Counted from the first letter of the stretch, positions 1 to 8,459 are shown. The stretch is 64,000 nucleotides of DNA from Glaciecola sp041380235 (GCF_041380235.1 NZ_JBGIYY010000004.1:124001-188000); one strand, 5' to 3'. Notes: generated by a model not told the origin, from the letters alone. Numbers and translations are program-made.

Positions 1-51
1 GCGCTAGCGCATATTCATGCAAAAATATTTTGCACCTTAATTTAGGCAAGG

Positions 52-1251
52 TCAGATTTCTTCAGATACTTCAGTGATCTTAAGCTCGATACCAGTCAAG
101 TTTATCTTTGTTACTACCGCAACATCGTCTGATTTTATCCCAAAGTTTCGCAAATAAAGCATCGAAGCTTCTTTGCTCATTAATTTATGGGTTTGCATCA
201 TCTTAAACTGCATGTAGCCTTGCGCATTAAATAGCAGTTTAGTAAGTGGGTGTAAGTTGTGCTCTTCGAGAAACTTAAAGCTAATTGAGCGGATGGAAGT
301 GTAGTCTTCAAATCCCATTCCTATTAAAAGCCACTTACATTTTAATTGATTAAAGACAGCAGAGTTAATGTTCACTGCATGCTTATTCCATAGTGTCATA
401 ATGTATTTATGAGAAGGCTTTAAAGATGCCAGCGCTTTGGCTTGATTGGGATTGTTTTTTCTACGTGCATCAATAATGCGCTCACGCAACTTATCATCGA
501 ATGAGCGTAAATACAGGGTAGCAATAATGGCACGACCCAAGGTCGAAAATAAGCCGAGGTTAAACCCAAAGTGAGGTCTTATCCCGCGTTTGTCAGCCAA
601 GGACTTACCTATATTTCCCGTTCCTATGGTGTACAGCCAAAGGTTCTTTTGTAGATCAGGGGTAAACTCCGAATGTGGAGGCATACAATGCTTTGCGATA
701 AGAACCGGCACCAGTGAGCGCAAACTTTCTACGCCTATAAAGCTCAGTGCACTGTGTAATGTCTTTAAAATCACAGGGTGCCCTTGAGAGTCTACTCTGC
801 GATACTTCGGCTGGCGTACAAACTTCAGTAAAGAAATTTTTAGCCATTCGACTTTTTCAATACATTCTACCAATCTCGAAATAGAGCACGATTCGGTGTA
901 TAAAATATCGAGCAGTTTGCCAATCGCCAAGTCAAACTCAAGCACGTTATAAAGTAAATCTTCAGTATCGAGAAAGCGTTTTTCGAGGTCAGGTATAAAT
1001 GTGCGATGAAAATCGGCTTCAATTTGATGAAGGAAATTATTCTCTTGGGTAGCGGCAATTTCACGCTGTTTATTTGCGAGCTCCTCAACCATCAAAAGTT
1101 TGCGTCGCGACTCTGCTTGTTCAGAGTCCTCCATCATCCTCATGGTTTCAGTTTTTTGGCCCGCCAGTAAAATAGCCTCATCCAGCGACAGAAGGAGTTG
1201 TTCAAATCGATTGTTATATATGGCAGCTAACTGTGAAACGCTCTTTTTCAT
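52..1251 (-). CDS. HDOD-domain signalling protein
   Basis: A 399-residue soluble protein with no signal peptide. The N-terminal ~110 residues are charged and helical and look coiled-coil-like. The middle (~115-310) resembles an HDOD domain, the non-catalytic relative of HD phosphohydrolases: it has the run ALSFIGVESLRSLVP followed by helices with LWLYTIGTGNIGKSLA. HDOD proteins usually act as scaffolds or regulators in signalling, motility or stress. The gene follows pabA by about 3 bp and is the last gene of rpe-trpS-pabA, so it is probably co-transcribed. The start is ATG. The family call is from sequence character only, and the role is unknown. Confidence 0.7.
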   Translation of the reverse strand: MKKSVSQLAAIYNNRFEQLLLSLDEAILLAGQKTETMRMMEDSEQAESRRKLLMVEELANKQREIAATQENNFLHQIEADFHRTFIPDLEKRFLDTEDLLYNVLEFDLAIGKLLDILYTESCSISRLVECIEKVEWLKISLLKFVRQPKYRRVDSQGHPVILKTLHSALSFIGVESLRSLVPVLIAKHCMPPHSEFTPDLQKNLWLYTIGTGNIGKSLADKRGIRPHFGFNLGLFSTLGRAIIATLYLRSFDDKLRERIIDARRKNNPNQAKALASLKPSHKYIMTLWNKHAVNINSAVFNQLKCKWLLIGMGFEDYTSIRSISFKFLEEHNLHPLTKLLFNAQGYMQFKMMQTHKLMSKEASMLYLRNFGIKSDDVAVVTKINLTGIELKITEVSEEI

Positions 1252-1254
1252 TCA

Positions 1255-1833
1255 CTATCCAAGTGTTAAAAAGTTCTGCAGTATTTGGTGTCCACAATCG
1301 GTAAGCAAAGATTCAGGGTGAAACTGCACGCCGTATAATCTAAGCTTGCGATCTTCAATTGCCATGACTTCGGTCATATTACAATCATCACACCAAGCAC
1401 TCACATGAAACTGAGTCGGTAAACTAGATTTTTCCACTATCAAAGAATGATAACGCGTGGCGATAAACCTAGGTTTACAATCTGCAAACAAAATAGACTG
1501 ATTGTCACATTGAATATTTGACGTTTTGCCATGACGAATATGTTTCGCCTGTGTCACTTTCGCGCCCATATGTTGGGCAATCGCCTGATGACCTAGACAC
1601 ACTCCTAAAATGGGGCACTTACCTTTAAATGCTGAAATAGCAGCTAGAGAAATGCCTGACTCGTTAGGAGTACATGGACCAGGTGAGATCACTAAGTGGT
1701 CAAAATTCAAGTGACGCAGCTCATCTATTGTTGTTGCATCATTTTTTACAACGGTCACCGAGTGCTGGAGTTCTTCAAAGTAACGGGCTAGGTTAAATGT
1801 AAATGAATCGTAGTTATCGATTATTAACACCAC
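1255..1833 (-). CDS. pabA: Aminodeoxychorismate/anthranilate synthase glutamine amidotransferase subunit
   Basis: This is a class I glutamine amidotransferase that supplies ammonia to chorismate-using synthases for p-aminobenzoate (folate) or anthranilate (tryptophan). The N-terminus IIDNYDSFTFNLARYF, the nucleophile elbow GVCLGHQ and the C-terminal VQFHPES holding the catalytic His-Glu are all intact, at family length (~192 aa). The frame is open to a TTG at 1839, but GTG at 1833 matches the usual family N-terminus and sits 9 bases after an AGAGG inside the end of trpS. The gene abuts trpS. PabA and TrpG cannot be told apart from this subunit alone; no component I gene is nearby. Confidence 0.85.
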   Translation of the reverse strand: MVLIIDNYDSFTFNLARYFEELQHSVTVVKNDATTIDELRHLNFDHLVISPGPCTPNESGISLAAISAFKGKCPILGVCLGHQAIAQHMGAKVTQAKHIRHGKTSNIQCDNQSILFADCKPRFIATRYHSLIVEKSSLPTQFHVSAWCDDCNMTEVMAIEDRKLRLYGVQFHPESLLTDCGHQILQNFLTLG

Positions 1834-1839
1834 CTGCAA

Positions 1840-2850
1840 TTACCTCTGCACAAAACCCAGCGTTTGGTATACCTTGCTTAATGTATCGGACGCAATGGCC
1901 TGAGCTTTAGCACTGCCGTTATGCATTACATTTTGCAGATACTGACTATCGCTGCGAATGCGCTGATATTCACTTTGAATGGGCGTTAGCATAGCCACCA
2001 CAGCTTCAGCAACATCGCCTTTTAAATGCCCATACATTTTGTCTTCATACTCGGGTACTAGCTCCTCTACAGTTCGCCCAGTGGCACACGAGAGTAAAGA
2101 CAACAAGTTAGATACGCCGGGCTTTTCAGCTGTGTCGAAGTAAATGCGAGCTTGTTCGTCAGAGTCAGTTACCGCCCGTTTGATTTTTTTGGTGAGTTTT
2201 TTTGGGTCTTCTAAAAGACCTATGACATTGTTAGGATTTTCGTCTGATTTTGACATCTTTTTGGTTGGGTCTTGTAGACTCATTACTCGTGCGCCAGACT
2301 TAGGAATAAATGGCTCGGGCATCGTAAATATATCGCCATGAATATTATTAAATCGTGTGGCAATATCGCGCGTCAATTCTAAGTGTTGTTTTTGATCCTC
2401 GCCAATGGGCACTTCATTTGCCTGATATAACAAAATATCGGCAGCTTGAAGCACAGGATAAGCATATAAACCGACATTAATGTTGTTGGCATTTTTTGCA
2501 GATTTATCTTTGAATTGGGTCATGCGATTAAGCTCACCCATTTGTGTAAAGCAGTTTAATACCCAAGCTAGCTGGGCGTGCTCGGGTACATGCGACTGCA
2601 TAAAAATGGTGCTTTTGTCAGGATCAATACCGCAGGCTAAATAAAGCGCTAGACCGTCTAAGCAGGCCTGTTTAAGCTGCTCTGGCTCTTGTCTTACAGT
2701 AATGGCATGTAAATCGACAATCATATACAAACAATCGTGAGTAGTCTGCATATCAACCCATTGGCGCAATGCACCCATATAGTTGCCCATGGTGAGCTGG
2801 CCAGAGGGTTGGCAGCCGCTTAATACTACTGGTCTTGCAGGTTTCGTCAC
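1840..2850 (-). CDS. trpS: Tryptophanyl-tRNA synthetase
   Basis: This class Ic aminoacyl-tRNA synthetase charges tRNA-Trp. The nucleotide-binding signature appears as PSGQLTMGNYMGAL near residue 15, and the KMSKS loop is intact as KKMSKSDENP near residue 195. The length of 336 aa is typical. It lies 9 bp downstream of rpe and runs straight into pabA, as in the enterobacterial rpe-gph-trpS order, except that no gph lies between. Confidence 0.97.
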   Translation of the reverse strand: MTKPARPVVLSGCQPSGQLTMGNYMGALRQWVDMQTTHDCLYMIVDLHAITVRQEPEQLKQACLDGLALYLACGIDPDKSTIFMQSHVPEHAQLAWVLNCFTQMGELNRMTQFKDKSAKNANNINVGLYAYPVLQAADILLYQANEVPIGEDQKQHLELTRDIATRFNNIHGDIFTMPEPFIPKSGARVMSLQDPTKKMSKSDENPNNVIGLLEDPKKLTKKIKRAVTDSDEQARIYFDTAEKPGVSNLLSLLSCATGRTVEELVPEYEDKMYGHLKGDVAEAVVAMLTPIQSEYQRIRSDSQYLQNVMHNGSAKAQAIASDTLSKVYQTLGFVQR

Positions 2851-2859
2851 AGTTATTTC

Positions 2860-3522
2860 CTAGCTAATAAGTTGTTTTAATTGCGTAATGGTTTGCTGGT
2901 AATCATCGGTATTAAAGATAGCAGAGCCTGCTACAAACATATCAGCACCCGCCGCTCGGGCGCGCGCAATGTTTTTGCTGTTGATGCCGCCATCGACTTC
3001 TATGCGAACGTTTAAATTGGCGTCATCGATACGCGATTTTAAAGCCTTTATCTTTTCAATGCTATGCTCAATAAACACCTGACCACCAAAGCCAGGATTA
3101 ACCGACATGATTAATACATAGTCAAGTTTGTGTAATACGTGATCTAAAAGGCTCAAAGAACTAGCCGGATTTAGCGCTAAGCCCACCTTGCAGCCATGGC
3201 TTTTGACTAACTCGATGCTGCGGTCAAGGTGTTGAGTCGCTTCTGGGTGAAAGCTAATCATACTGGCACCGGCTTCGGCAAAGCGTTCGATAAGATCATC
3301 TACCGGACTTACCATTAAATGCACATCAATATCAGCGCTAATGCCATATTTTCTTAATGCGCTGCAAATCATTGGGCCAAAGCTTAAGTTCGGCACATAG
3401 TGATTGTCCATTACATCAAAGTGCACGACATCGGCACCTGCATTTAGCACCGCTTCAACGTCTTCCCCGAGACGCGCAAAATCCGCTGATAATATAGACG
3501 GGGCGATTAGGGCTGGAAACAT
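2860..3522 (-). CDS. rpe: Ribulose-phosphate 3-epimerase
   Basis: This enzyme interconverts ribulose-5-phosphate and xylulose-5-phosphate in the pentose phosphate pathway. The 220-aa protein shows the TIM-barrel hallmarks: N-terminal APSILSADFARLGED, the metal/catalytic segment HFDVMDNHYVPNLSFGP, MSVNPGFGGQ, and EVDGGIN near the C-terminus. It is the first gene of the rpe-trpS-pabA-HDOD run, and its promoter must lie in the AT-rich gap shared with the divergent porin gene. Confidence 0.97.
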   Translation of the reverse strand: MFPALIAPSILSADFARLGEDVEAVLNAGADVVHFDVMDNHYVPNLSFGPMICSALRKYGISADIDVHLMVSPVDDLIERFAEAGASMISFHPEATQHLDRSIELVKSHGCKVGLALNPASSLSLLDHVLHKLDYVLIMSVNPGFGGQVFIEHSIEKIKALKSRIDDANLNVRIEVDGGINSKNIARARAAGADMFVAGSAIFNTDDYQQTITQLKQLIS

Positions 3523-3855
3523 GAAAACCTCATAAAAGAGTAAATATAACGAATAGACAAAAGTGTAACGAACTTATGTAGTTAGGCAAAGGACAAAGAT
3601 TGCCCCTTCTTGGTGATAGTGTAACAAAATGGTGCGACAAGCTCAGTTATCGCTAGCTATTTTTATAAATATTATTTTTAGTGTTCTAAATGATTTACAA
3701 AATAATAATTAAATTACAAAGACTTAAAATAAATCATCACATTTTTTTCAGTTTGGTGTTGGTTTTGCATAAAGAAATCTCATCGGCGCTAATAAAACTA
3801 AAATAAAAGACGCTTCGCTATCAACACACTTTATGAGAAAACACGGAGAATACAC
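3523..3855. promoter_or_regulatory. Divergent rpe/porin intergenic region
   Basis: This AT-rich gap separates rpe (minus) from the TorF-like porin gene (plus) and must carry both promoters. For the porin, TTGCAT at 3765-3770 and TAATAA at 3790-3795 are a possible -35/-10 pair, but the 19-bp spacing is poor. A GGAG ribosome binding site at 3845-3848 fixes the porin start at 3856. No operator, riboswitch or small gene was recognised here. Confidence 0.4.
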
Positions 3856-4488
3856 ATGGTAAACATGAAAAAAACACTTATTGCGGCGTCATTGTTAGTA
3901 AGCACCCTGGCTAGCTCGAACGCTGTGGCAGAAACCGAGTGGTCTGCCAATGTCGGTCTGCTAAGCGAATATCATTTTCGTGGCATAGTCCAAAATACTA
4001 CGGCAACTGCTAATGGTGGTATTGATGTCACTTCCGGCGGATTTTATGCCGGTGTTTGGGCCGCAGATGTTGAAGATGGATTGGAAATCGATTTATACGG
4101 CGGTTATGGTTTTGAGTTTGAAAGCGGCTTATCTTTAGGTGCAGGCCTTACAACGTATCAATATACGGGTAACTTTGACACCGAATATAACGAAATAAAT
4201 TTGTCAGCGGGATATGATTTTATAAGCGTGGAATATACCATAGGTGAGCGTGATGGAGAGGGCGATCCTGATGATTCTTATACCTTTACCGGTATAACTG
4301 GCGAATACGAAAGTTTTTATGGCACGGTGGGTATTTTTGGTGGTGATTACGAAGGAAATTACCTTGAAATAGGCTACGGTGGCAGCTTTGAAGGATTTGA
4401 TGTAGGTGTCGCATTTATTAAGAGCGACAGCGATTTAGATAATGATGAATCGGTCTATTTTTCAATTGCAAAAGCATTTAGTTTGTAG
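3856..4488 (+). CDS. TorF-family putative outer-membrane porin
   Basis: A 210-aa exported protein with a clear signal peptide (KKTLIAASLLVSTLASSNAVAE) followed by alternating glycine- and aromatic-rich beta strands. The segment WSANVGLLSEYHFRG, then GGIDVTSGGFYAGVWAADV, is typical of the Gcw_chp/TorF family of small barrels, and the C-terminus ends in aromatic-rich strands. Such proteins are predicted outer-membrane channels, and the substrate is unknown. The first ATG (3856) has GGAG seven bases upstream; a second ATG three codons on could also serve. The gene stands alone with its own terminator. Confidence 0.82.
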   Translation: MVNMKKTLIAASLLVSTLASSNAVAETEWSANVGLLSEYHFRGIVQNTTATANGGIDVTSGGFYAGVWAADVEDGLEIDLYGGYGFEFESGLSLGAGLTTYQYTGNFDTEYNEINLSAGYDFISVEYTIGERDGEGDPDDSYTFTGITGEYESFYGTVGIFGGDYEGNYLEIGYGGSFEGFDVGVAFIKSDSDLDNDESVYFSIAKAFSL

Positions 4489-4528
4489 CTTTTCATTCGC
4501 CAAGTCTTGGCAATAGCAATAAATCCAC

Positions 4529-4559
4529 AAACGCTGACTTTATAAGTTGGCGTTTTTTT
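4529..4559 (+). terminator. Rho-independent terminator after the TorF-like gene
   Basis: A 12-bp stem (AAACGCTGACTT pairing with AAGTTGGCGTTT, with two G-U pairs) closes a TAT loop and is followed by a T run. It lies 40 bp after the porin stop codon in the correct orientation. Confidence 0.85.
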
Positions 4560-4600
4560 ATGATTTCGACTAAACTCCTAGCATTATCGGAGCGCGCACA

Positions 4601-4906
4601 ATGTCAAAGTCAAAGCAAAACCTAAAAAAGCTTATTGCTACCCTTGCGGTTTCGGGCTGTGCTGTGTTTGCGAGTGTCTTTCTAATGTTAAGCTCGGCGA
4701 ATGCGCCTTGCCATAACGCTTCTTTCAGCTTCGCATCATCTAATGCAGTATCAACTCATCAATTACAAAAGGGCAACGCAGATGTCGATGCCTTATGTAA
4801 TCGCAATAGTCAGCAAATTAATTGGGTAACATGGCTATTTAAGCAGCCTGAATCTGCGCAATTTCACTTTGTTGACTTATTAGAGCTACTTGAACGTAAC
4901 CCATAG
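4601..4906 (+). CDS. Small membrane-anchored hypothetical protein
   Basis: I do not recognise this 101-aa protein. Residues ~10-34 form one hydrophobic segment, an uncleaved anchor or a signal peptide ending near SSANA. The remainder would be periplasmic and carries two cysteines (in APCHNA and DALCNRN) that could form a disulphide, then an aromatic stretch with INWVTWLF. GGAGCG lies about 10 bases before the ATG. The next gene starts 8 bp later, so the two are probably co-transcribed. Confidence 0.55.
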   Translation: MSKSKQNLKKLIATLAVSGCAVFASVFLMLSSANAPCHNASFSFASSNAVSTHQLQKGNADVDALCNRNSQQINWVTWLFKQPESAQFHFVDLLELLERNP

Positions 4907-4913
4907 GCGCGCA

Positions 4914-5108
4914 ATGAATCTTTCTTCACTCTCCCTTTGGCAAATTGTTAAAAGTGTATTGGCCAGTTTTTTGGGTGTGCAAACCCAGCGTAATTATGAA
5001 CAAGACTTTACTCAAGCCAATAGTATCGTGCCCTTCGTTTTGGTTGGCGTGGTGATGGTGGTTGTGTTGGTGTTATCAATATTGGCTGTAGCGATGCTGG
5101 TAACGTAA
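4914..5108 (+). CDS. DUF2970 family small membrane protein
   Basis: A ~64-aa protein with an amphipathic N-terminal half (LWQIVKSVLASFLGVQTQRNYEQDF) and one C-terminal transmembrane helix (~40-62). The pattern of SVLASFLGVQ..RNYEQDFTQ before a single helix is that of the DUF2970 family, short proteins common in proteobacteria with no known function. The frame extends back to a TTG at 4890 inside the previous gene, but ATG at 4914 gives the conserved length. It ends convergent to the GGDEF/EAL gene. Confidence 0.7.
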   Translation: MNLSSLSLWQIVKSVLASFLGVQTQRNYEQDFTQANSIVPFVLVGVVMVVVLVLSILAVAMLVT

Positions 5109-5122
5109 GTTTACTTACTTTT
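5105..5122. terminator. Possible short terminator between convergent genes
   Basis: GTAAG and CTTAC form a 5-bp stem with a TTTA loop, followed by TTTTG on the plus strand. It overlaps the stop codons of the DUF2970 gene and lies at the end of the convergent GGDEF/EAL gene. The stem is short, so this is tentative. Confidence 0.35.
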
Positions 5123-7549
5123 GTTCTCCATCATTATTTGTCTCTGTTTTACTTTAGGTTGTGCCTGCAAAAACACGACCAGTTCCTCATGACCAATAGG
5201 CCTTGATATCAAATAACCCTGGATATAATCACATCCTAACAAACGCAGCTGTTCAAAGTGTGCCTCTGTTTCAGCACCTTCAGCAACAATTGGCACTGAG
5301 AGACCATGCAACATCTGGGTTAATGAGCCCACAATTCTCTGCTGACGCTTATCTTTATCAATGTTGTTCAACAAAGAGCGATCAAGTTTTACGGTATCGT
5401 ATGGAAATGCGGTGAGATAAGACAAAGAGGAGTAGCCGGCGCCAAAGTCATCAATTGCAATTTTAAAGCCTATGTCGGTGGCCTGTTGGATCCAAATTTT
5501 GGCTTGCTCAAAGCTCGTAATAACTGATGTTTCTGTAAGTTCTAGTTCGATTCTCTGAGCCGCGATATCGCGGTCTGCAATCATATTGCTTAATATTGAA
5601 AGCGCGGTGTCGTTAACTAACTGAGAGGGGCTCAGATTAACTGATACCACAACATTACTCAGACCAATCCCATCTAGATACAATATTTCTTCGAGTACAT
5701 TGCCCACAATCCACTCAAACAGCGTGTTCATGTTCTCACTTTCTTCCACTACATCGATAAACACCGGTGGTGGAATATGCCCCAGTTCTGGGTGATGCCA
5801 CCGGCATAATGCCTCGAGTTTGATCACTTCGCGCGTATTTGCGCATACCACCGGCTGAAAGACTACCCTGAGTTGATCGCTTGCAAGCGATGAAATGAAG
5901 TCATTTTTAATAGTAAAACGACGTTGTGCGCTTTGACGCATTTGGTCGTTAAAAAAGGCATAGCAGTTTTTACCGTCTTCTTTTGCCTGATACATCGCAA
6001 TATCTGCGTAGCGCAGCAAACGGTCAGGCTCGATGGCCTGAGCATCTTGAAAAGCAATGCCAATACTTGCGCTAATGCTAATACTGGTGTCATAGATATG
6101 GAATGGCGCTGAAAACAATTCGACCACCACATCGGCCATTGATTTTAAAGCTTCATCGGAAGTATAGTTCGTGTAACAAATCACAAACTCATCGCCGCCA
6201 ATTCGATATACCCGAATAAATTTATTTACAACGCCTTTGAGCCGGTAGCCAATTTTCTTTAGCATGATGTCGCCAGCTTCGTGTCCTAAGTTATCATTTA
6301 CCGGTTTGAATCCGTCTAGGTCAAGAAAGAAAATAGCAACATTATTAATATGCTCTTCTCGATTCATATTACCTAAATCTTCAATCAACACATTGCGGGT
6401 AAACAGGCCTGTGATACTGTCGATGGTTGCTTGACGAACCAGCCGTTTTTGAGAATTACTGAGTTCTTGTTCATAAGATTCTAAGACATCAATCGCATGA
6501 CGGAACTCGTCTTCTAGATCGTCTAACTCGTCAGGCAGCAACGCTCTACCTCTTTTGCCAAGACGATACCTAGCGATATTATATTCTTTGGCCCCAATTA
6601 ACTTAATGGCACGTTTGAGCTGGTTAATTTTAGAAATAGGGATGATGGAAAACAGGATAAGAAAAAGCAGAATGCCAAATGTTAAGGTTACAAAAATAAC
6701 GATAACTTGTTCTTTTTGGTCTTGCTGTTGAGCTAATAAATTGCCAGAAATATCTCTGATGAACATTAGCTTAAGATCGGGTCCAATCCCATTGAAAAGC
6801 TGAAACCAAACAAAATAATTTTTGTTTTCAACGTTGATCAACAAACCCTCTGATTCAAGTGAAATAAAATCTTCGTCGTTTAACTCTTTATTTCGCAATC
6901 CTCTACTTTTTTCAATGCCGGTCATTACCTCTGATATGTATCGCGTGAGAGTATTGTTGTCAGCCACGGCCGGCTCAAAAGGTGATATCACGCCAATGTC
7001 ACTGCCCATAACCTGATTGAGCAGAATAATCGTGGGATCTAAACTGGCTAATAAAGACAGCGACCATGTTTCACCCTGAAAATTTACCGGAACCGTTGTC
7101 GCAAGCTCGCACATTAAATGGCACAAAATGCCGGATTGGGTGCGCAAGTTAGTACGAGAAAGTGTTTGCATATTATCCATTTTACTTTCTGGGAATTGAC
7201 CGAACGTAAAGCTCTTGGCGCCATTTGTGAACGACATTGAAGAAAGAGAAAGACTCAGTTGCAGGCGTGGCCAGACTTTTGTAAAAAACTGATTGGCTTG
7301 TTCGGGGGTTTTGTCTACTAAGTTACTCAGCATGATCACTTCTTCAGCAGACAGCACTTGTTCGGCCATTTGATTGTTAAATAACAGGCTGCTGGTGCTA
7401 AAGTGACTGAGTTGTAAGGCCTCTATATTAGCTTGCAGGTTTTTTTCCTGTTGAATAGACACAAAGGTGTACGAAGCTGCGAGAGACATTACTGCCACTA
7501 TCACAACCAGTATCAACATCTTTGATAATAACCCATGCAATATATTCAT
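5111..7549 (-). CDS. Membrane-bound GGDEF-EAL cyclic-di-GMP protein
   Basis: An 812-aa sensor-type protein. A transmembrane helix near residues 8-28 and another near 282-305 bracket a ~250-aa periplasmic region with no recognised domain. A short linker (~315-385) leads to GGDEF, with intact GGDEF at 451-455, and then EAL, with intact EAL at 579-581 plus ELTETS, DDFGAGYSS, KLDR and AEGAE. No RxxD inhibitory site precedes GGDEF, so product inhibition by that route is not expected. Both motifs are complete, so cyclase and phosphodiesterase activity are both possible on sequence grounds; which dominates is not predictable. It is monocistronic. Confidence 0.92.
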   Translation of the reverse strand: MNILHGLLSKMLILVVIVAVMSLAASYTFVSIQQEKNLQANIEALQLSHFSTSSLLFNNQMAEQVLSAEEVIMLSNLVDKTPEQANQFFTKVWPRLQLSLSLSSMSFTNGAKSFTFGQFPESKMDNMQTLSRTNLRTQSGILCHLMCELATTVPVNFQGETWSLSLLASLDPTIILLNQVMGSDIGVISPFEPAVADNNTLTRYISEVMTGIEKSRGLRNKELNDEDFISLESEGLLINVENKNYFVWFQLFNGIGPDLKLMFIRDISGNLLAQQQDQKEQVIVIFVTLTFGILLFLILFSIIPISKINQLKRAIKLIGAKEYNIARYRLGKRGRALLPDELDDLEDEFRHAIDVLESYEQELSNSQKRLVRQATIDSITGLFTRNVLIEDLGNMNREEHINNVAIFFLDLDGFKPVNDNLGHEAGDIMLKKIGYRLKGVVNKFIRVYRIGGDEFVICYTNYTSDEALKSMADVVVELFSAPFHIYDTSISISASIGIAFQDAQAIEPDRLLRYADIAMYQAKEDGKNCYAFFNDQMRQSAQRRFTIKNDFISSLASDQLRVVFQPVVCANTREVIKLEALCRWHHPELGHIPPPVFIDVVEESENMNTLFEWIVGNVLEEILYLDGIGLSNVVVSVNLSPSQLVNDTALSILSNMIADRDIAAQRIELELTETSVITSFEQAKIWIQQATDIGFKIAIDDFGAGYSSLSYLTAFPYDTVKLDRSLLNNIDKDKRQQRIVGSLTQMLHGLSVPIVAEGAETEAHFEQLRLLGCDYIQGYLISRPIGHEELVVFLQAQPKVKQRQIMMENKSK

Positions 7550-7710
7550 AGCTACTTGAGTGTGTTTGTCCTTTTTTCTTGTGAATACATTTCGCGTAAA
7601 ACTCTGATTCTTAAAGTGTAACTCAATTTGACAATGAATCTACAAATACACGCCTTCCAATGTCTACAGTATCGGCAATCCAAGCAAACAAATTAGGAGA
7701 ATAGCTAGAA

Positions 7711-7752
7711 ATGGGAGAGTACGGACAATTTATAAGCAAAATAGGGTCTTAA
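7711..7752 (+). other. Possible 13-codon leader ORF
   Basis: ATG at 7711 opens a 13-residue ORF (MGEYGQFISKIGS) ending in TAA, preceded by AGGAGA at 7696-7701 at a workable spacing. It lies about 35 bp before a terminator-like hairpin and upstream of the methyltransferase gene. It could be a leader peptide or a chance ORF. It shows no run of one amino acid that would suggest classical attenuation. Confidence 0.25.
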
Positions 7753-7788
7753 CGCAGGTATTTGGCTTAAAAAGCCTGTACTATTTCC

Positions 7789-7812
7789 TTATCATCATTG
7801 ATGATAATTTTT
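7789..7812 (+). terminator. Palindrome plus T run upstream of the methyltransferase gene
   Basis: A perfect palindrome (TTATCATCA-T-TGATGATAA) is followed at once by TTTTT. It has the form of an intrinsic terminator on the plus strand, with a stem low in GC. It lies 65 bp before the methyltransferase start, so any transcript from further upstream would tend to stop before that gene. Confidence 0.55.
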
Positions 7813-7877
7813 ATCGCAAATAAGTGTAAAACGACAATAAAAGTGGCTGTCCACGATAAGAATATTAAGAGAGTAAT

Positions 7878-8459
7878 ATGGTTCTGAAAAGTGCGTTAAA
7901 TAAAGCTGACAGCAGAAAGCTCGGTTACATTGCTGCTGTGCCTCTCAGCGGTGAAGCTCCAGCAAGAGATTCAGACTCTTGGTTTACGCCAAAAAAGTAT
8001 ATTGAACTTGTTACGCAAAGTATTGGTGAAATTGATCTAGACCCATTTTCAAGTGAACAAGCAAATGAAATCATCTGCGCAAAACGTTTTTTCGATGAAG
8101 GCACTGATGCTTTTCAACAGAAGTGGTTTACGGGAAGTGGTACCGTATTTATGAATCCACCCTACAGCCGCCAATTGATTAACGCATCGGTAGATTTATT
8201 TTTAAAACACTGGCATGAGGGTTGTATTACTCAGGGCATAGTGCTGGTGAATAACGCCACAGAAACGAAATGGTTTCAACACTTACTGACACAGTCGTCG
8301 GCTATATGCTTGGTAAGTAAACGTATTGCTTTTGAGAATAGAGATGGTAAACACGTCTCTGGAAACACCCGAGGTCAGGTATTTTTGTATTTTGGTCCGA
8401 AGGTTGCCCATTTTAAAAAGACTTTTAGCAAAGTTGGAATGGTTTTAAAGTCTTGTTAA
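7878..8459 (+). CDS. Phage-type DNA N-6-adenine methyltransferase
   Basis: A 193-aa protein of the phage Dam family (PF05869-like). Visible hallmarks are DSDSWFTPKKYIE (33-45), IDLDPFSSEQAN (52-63) and the catalytic NPPYS at 93-97, which marks amino-methyltransferases that modify adenine N6. It should transfer a methyl group from S-adenosylmethionine to DNA, plausibly GATC, though specificity cannot be read from sequence. It lies 10 bp from the end of damX and faces it. In enterobacteria the unrelated housekeeping dam follows damX on the same strand. No integrase, cognate endonuclease or phage genes surround it, so it may be a domesticated replacement. Confidence 0.85.
   Translation: MVLKSALNKADSRKLGYIAAVPLSGEAPARDSDSWFTPKKYIELVTQSIGEIDLDPFSSEQANEIICAKRFFDEGTDAFQQKWFTGSGTVFMNPPYSRQLINASVDLFLKHWHEGCITQGIVLVNNATETKWFQHLLTQSSAICLVSKRIAFENRDGKHVSGNTRGQVFLYFGPKVAHFKKTFSKVGMVLKSC

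Larger units (their letters stand above)
7550..7877. other. Leader-like intergenic region upstream of the methyltransferase gene
   Basis: This gap lies between the GGDEF/EAL gene and the adenine methyltransferase gene. From left to right it holds a TTGACA at 7628-7633 with no good -10 at 17 bp, an AGGAGA before a 13-codon ORF, a small GGCTT/AAGCC hairpin at about 7763-7775, a strong palindrome with a T run at 7789-7812, and an AAGAGAG site before the methyltransferase ATG. The order resembles an attenuator or a terminated small RNA, but no transcript evidence exists. Confidence 0.4.

Noticed and set aside
1..51. GCGCTAGCGC palindrome at the window edge
   Set aside because: It is a 10-bp palindrome with no T run, and the left context is missing, so nothing can be concluded.
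7628..7633. TTGACA as a -35 for the methyltransferase leader
   Set aside because: No acceptable -10 lies 15-19 bp downstream, so no promoter is called.
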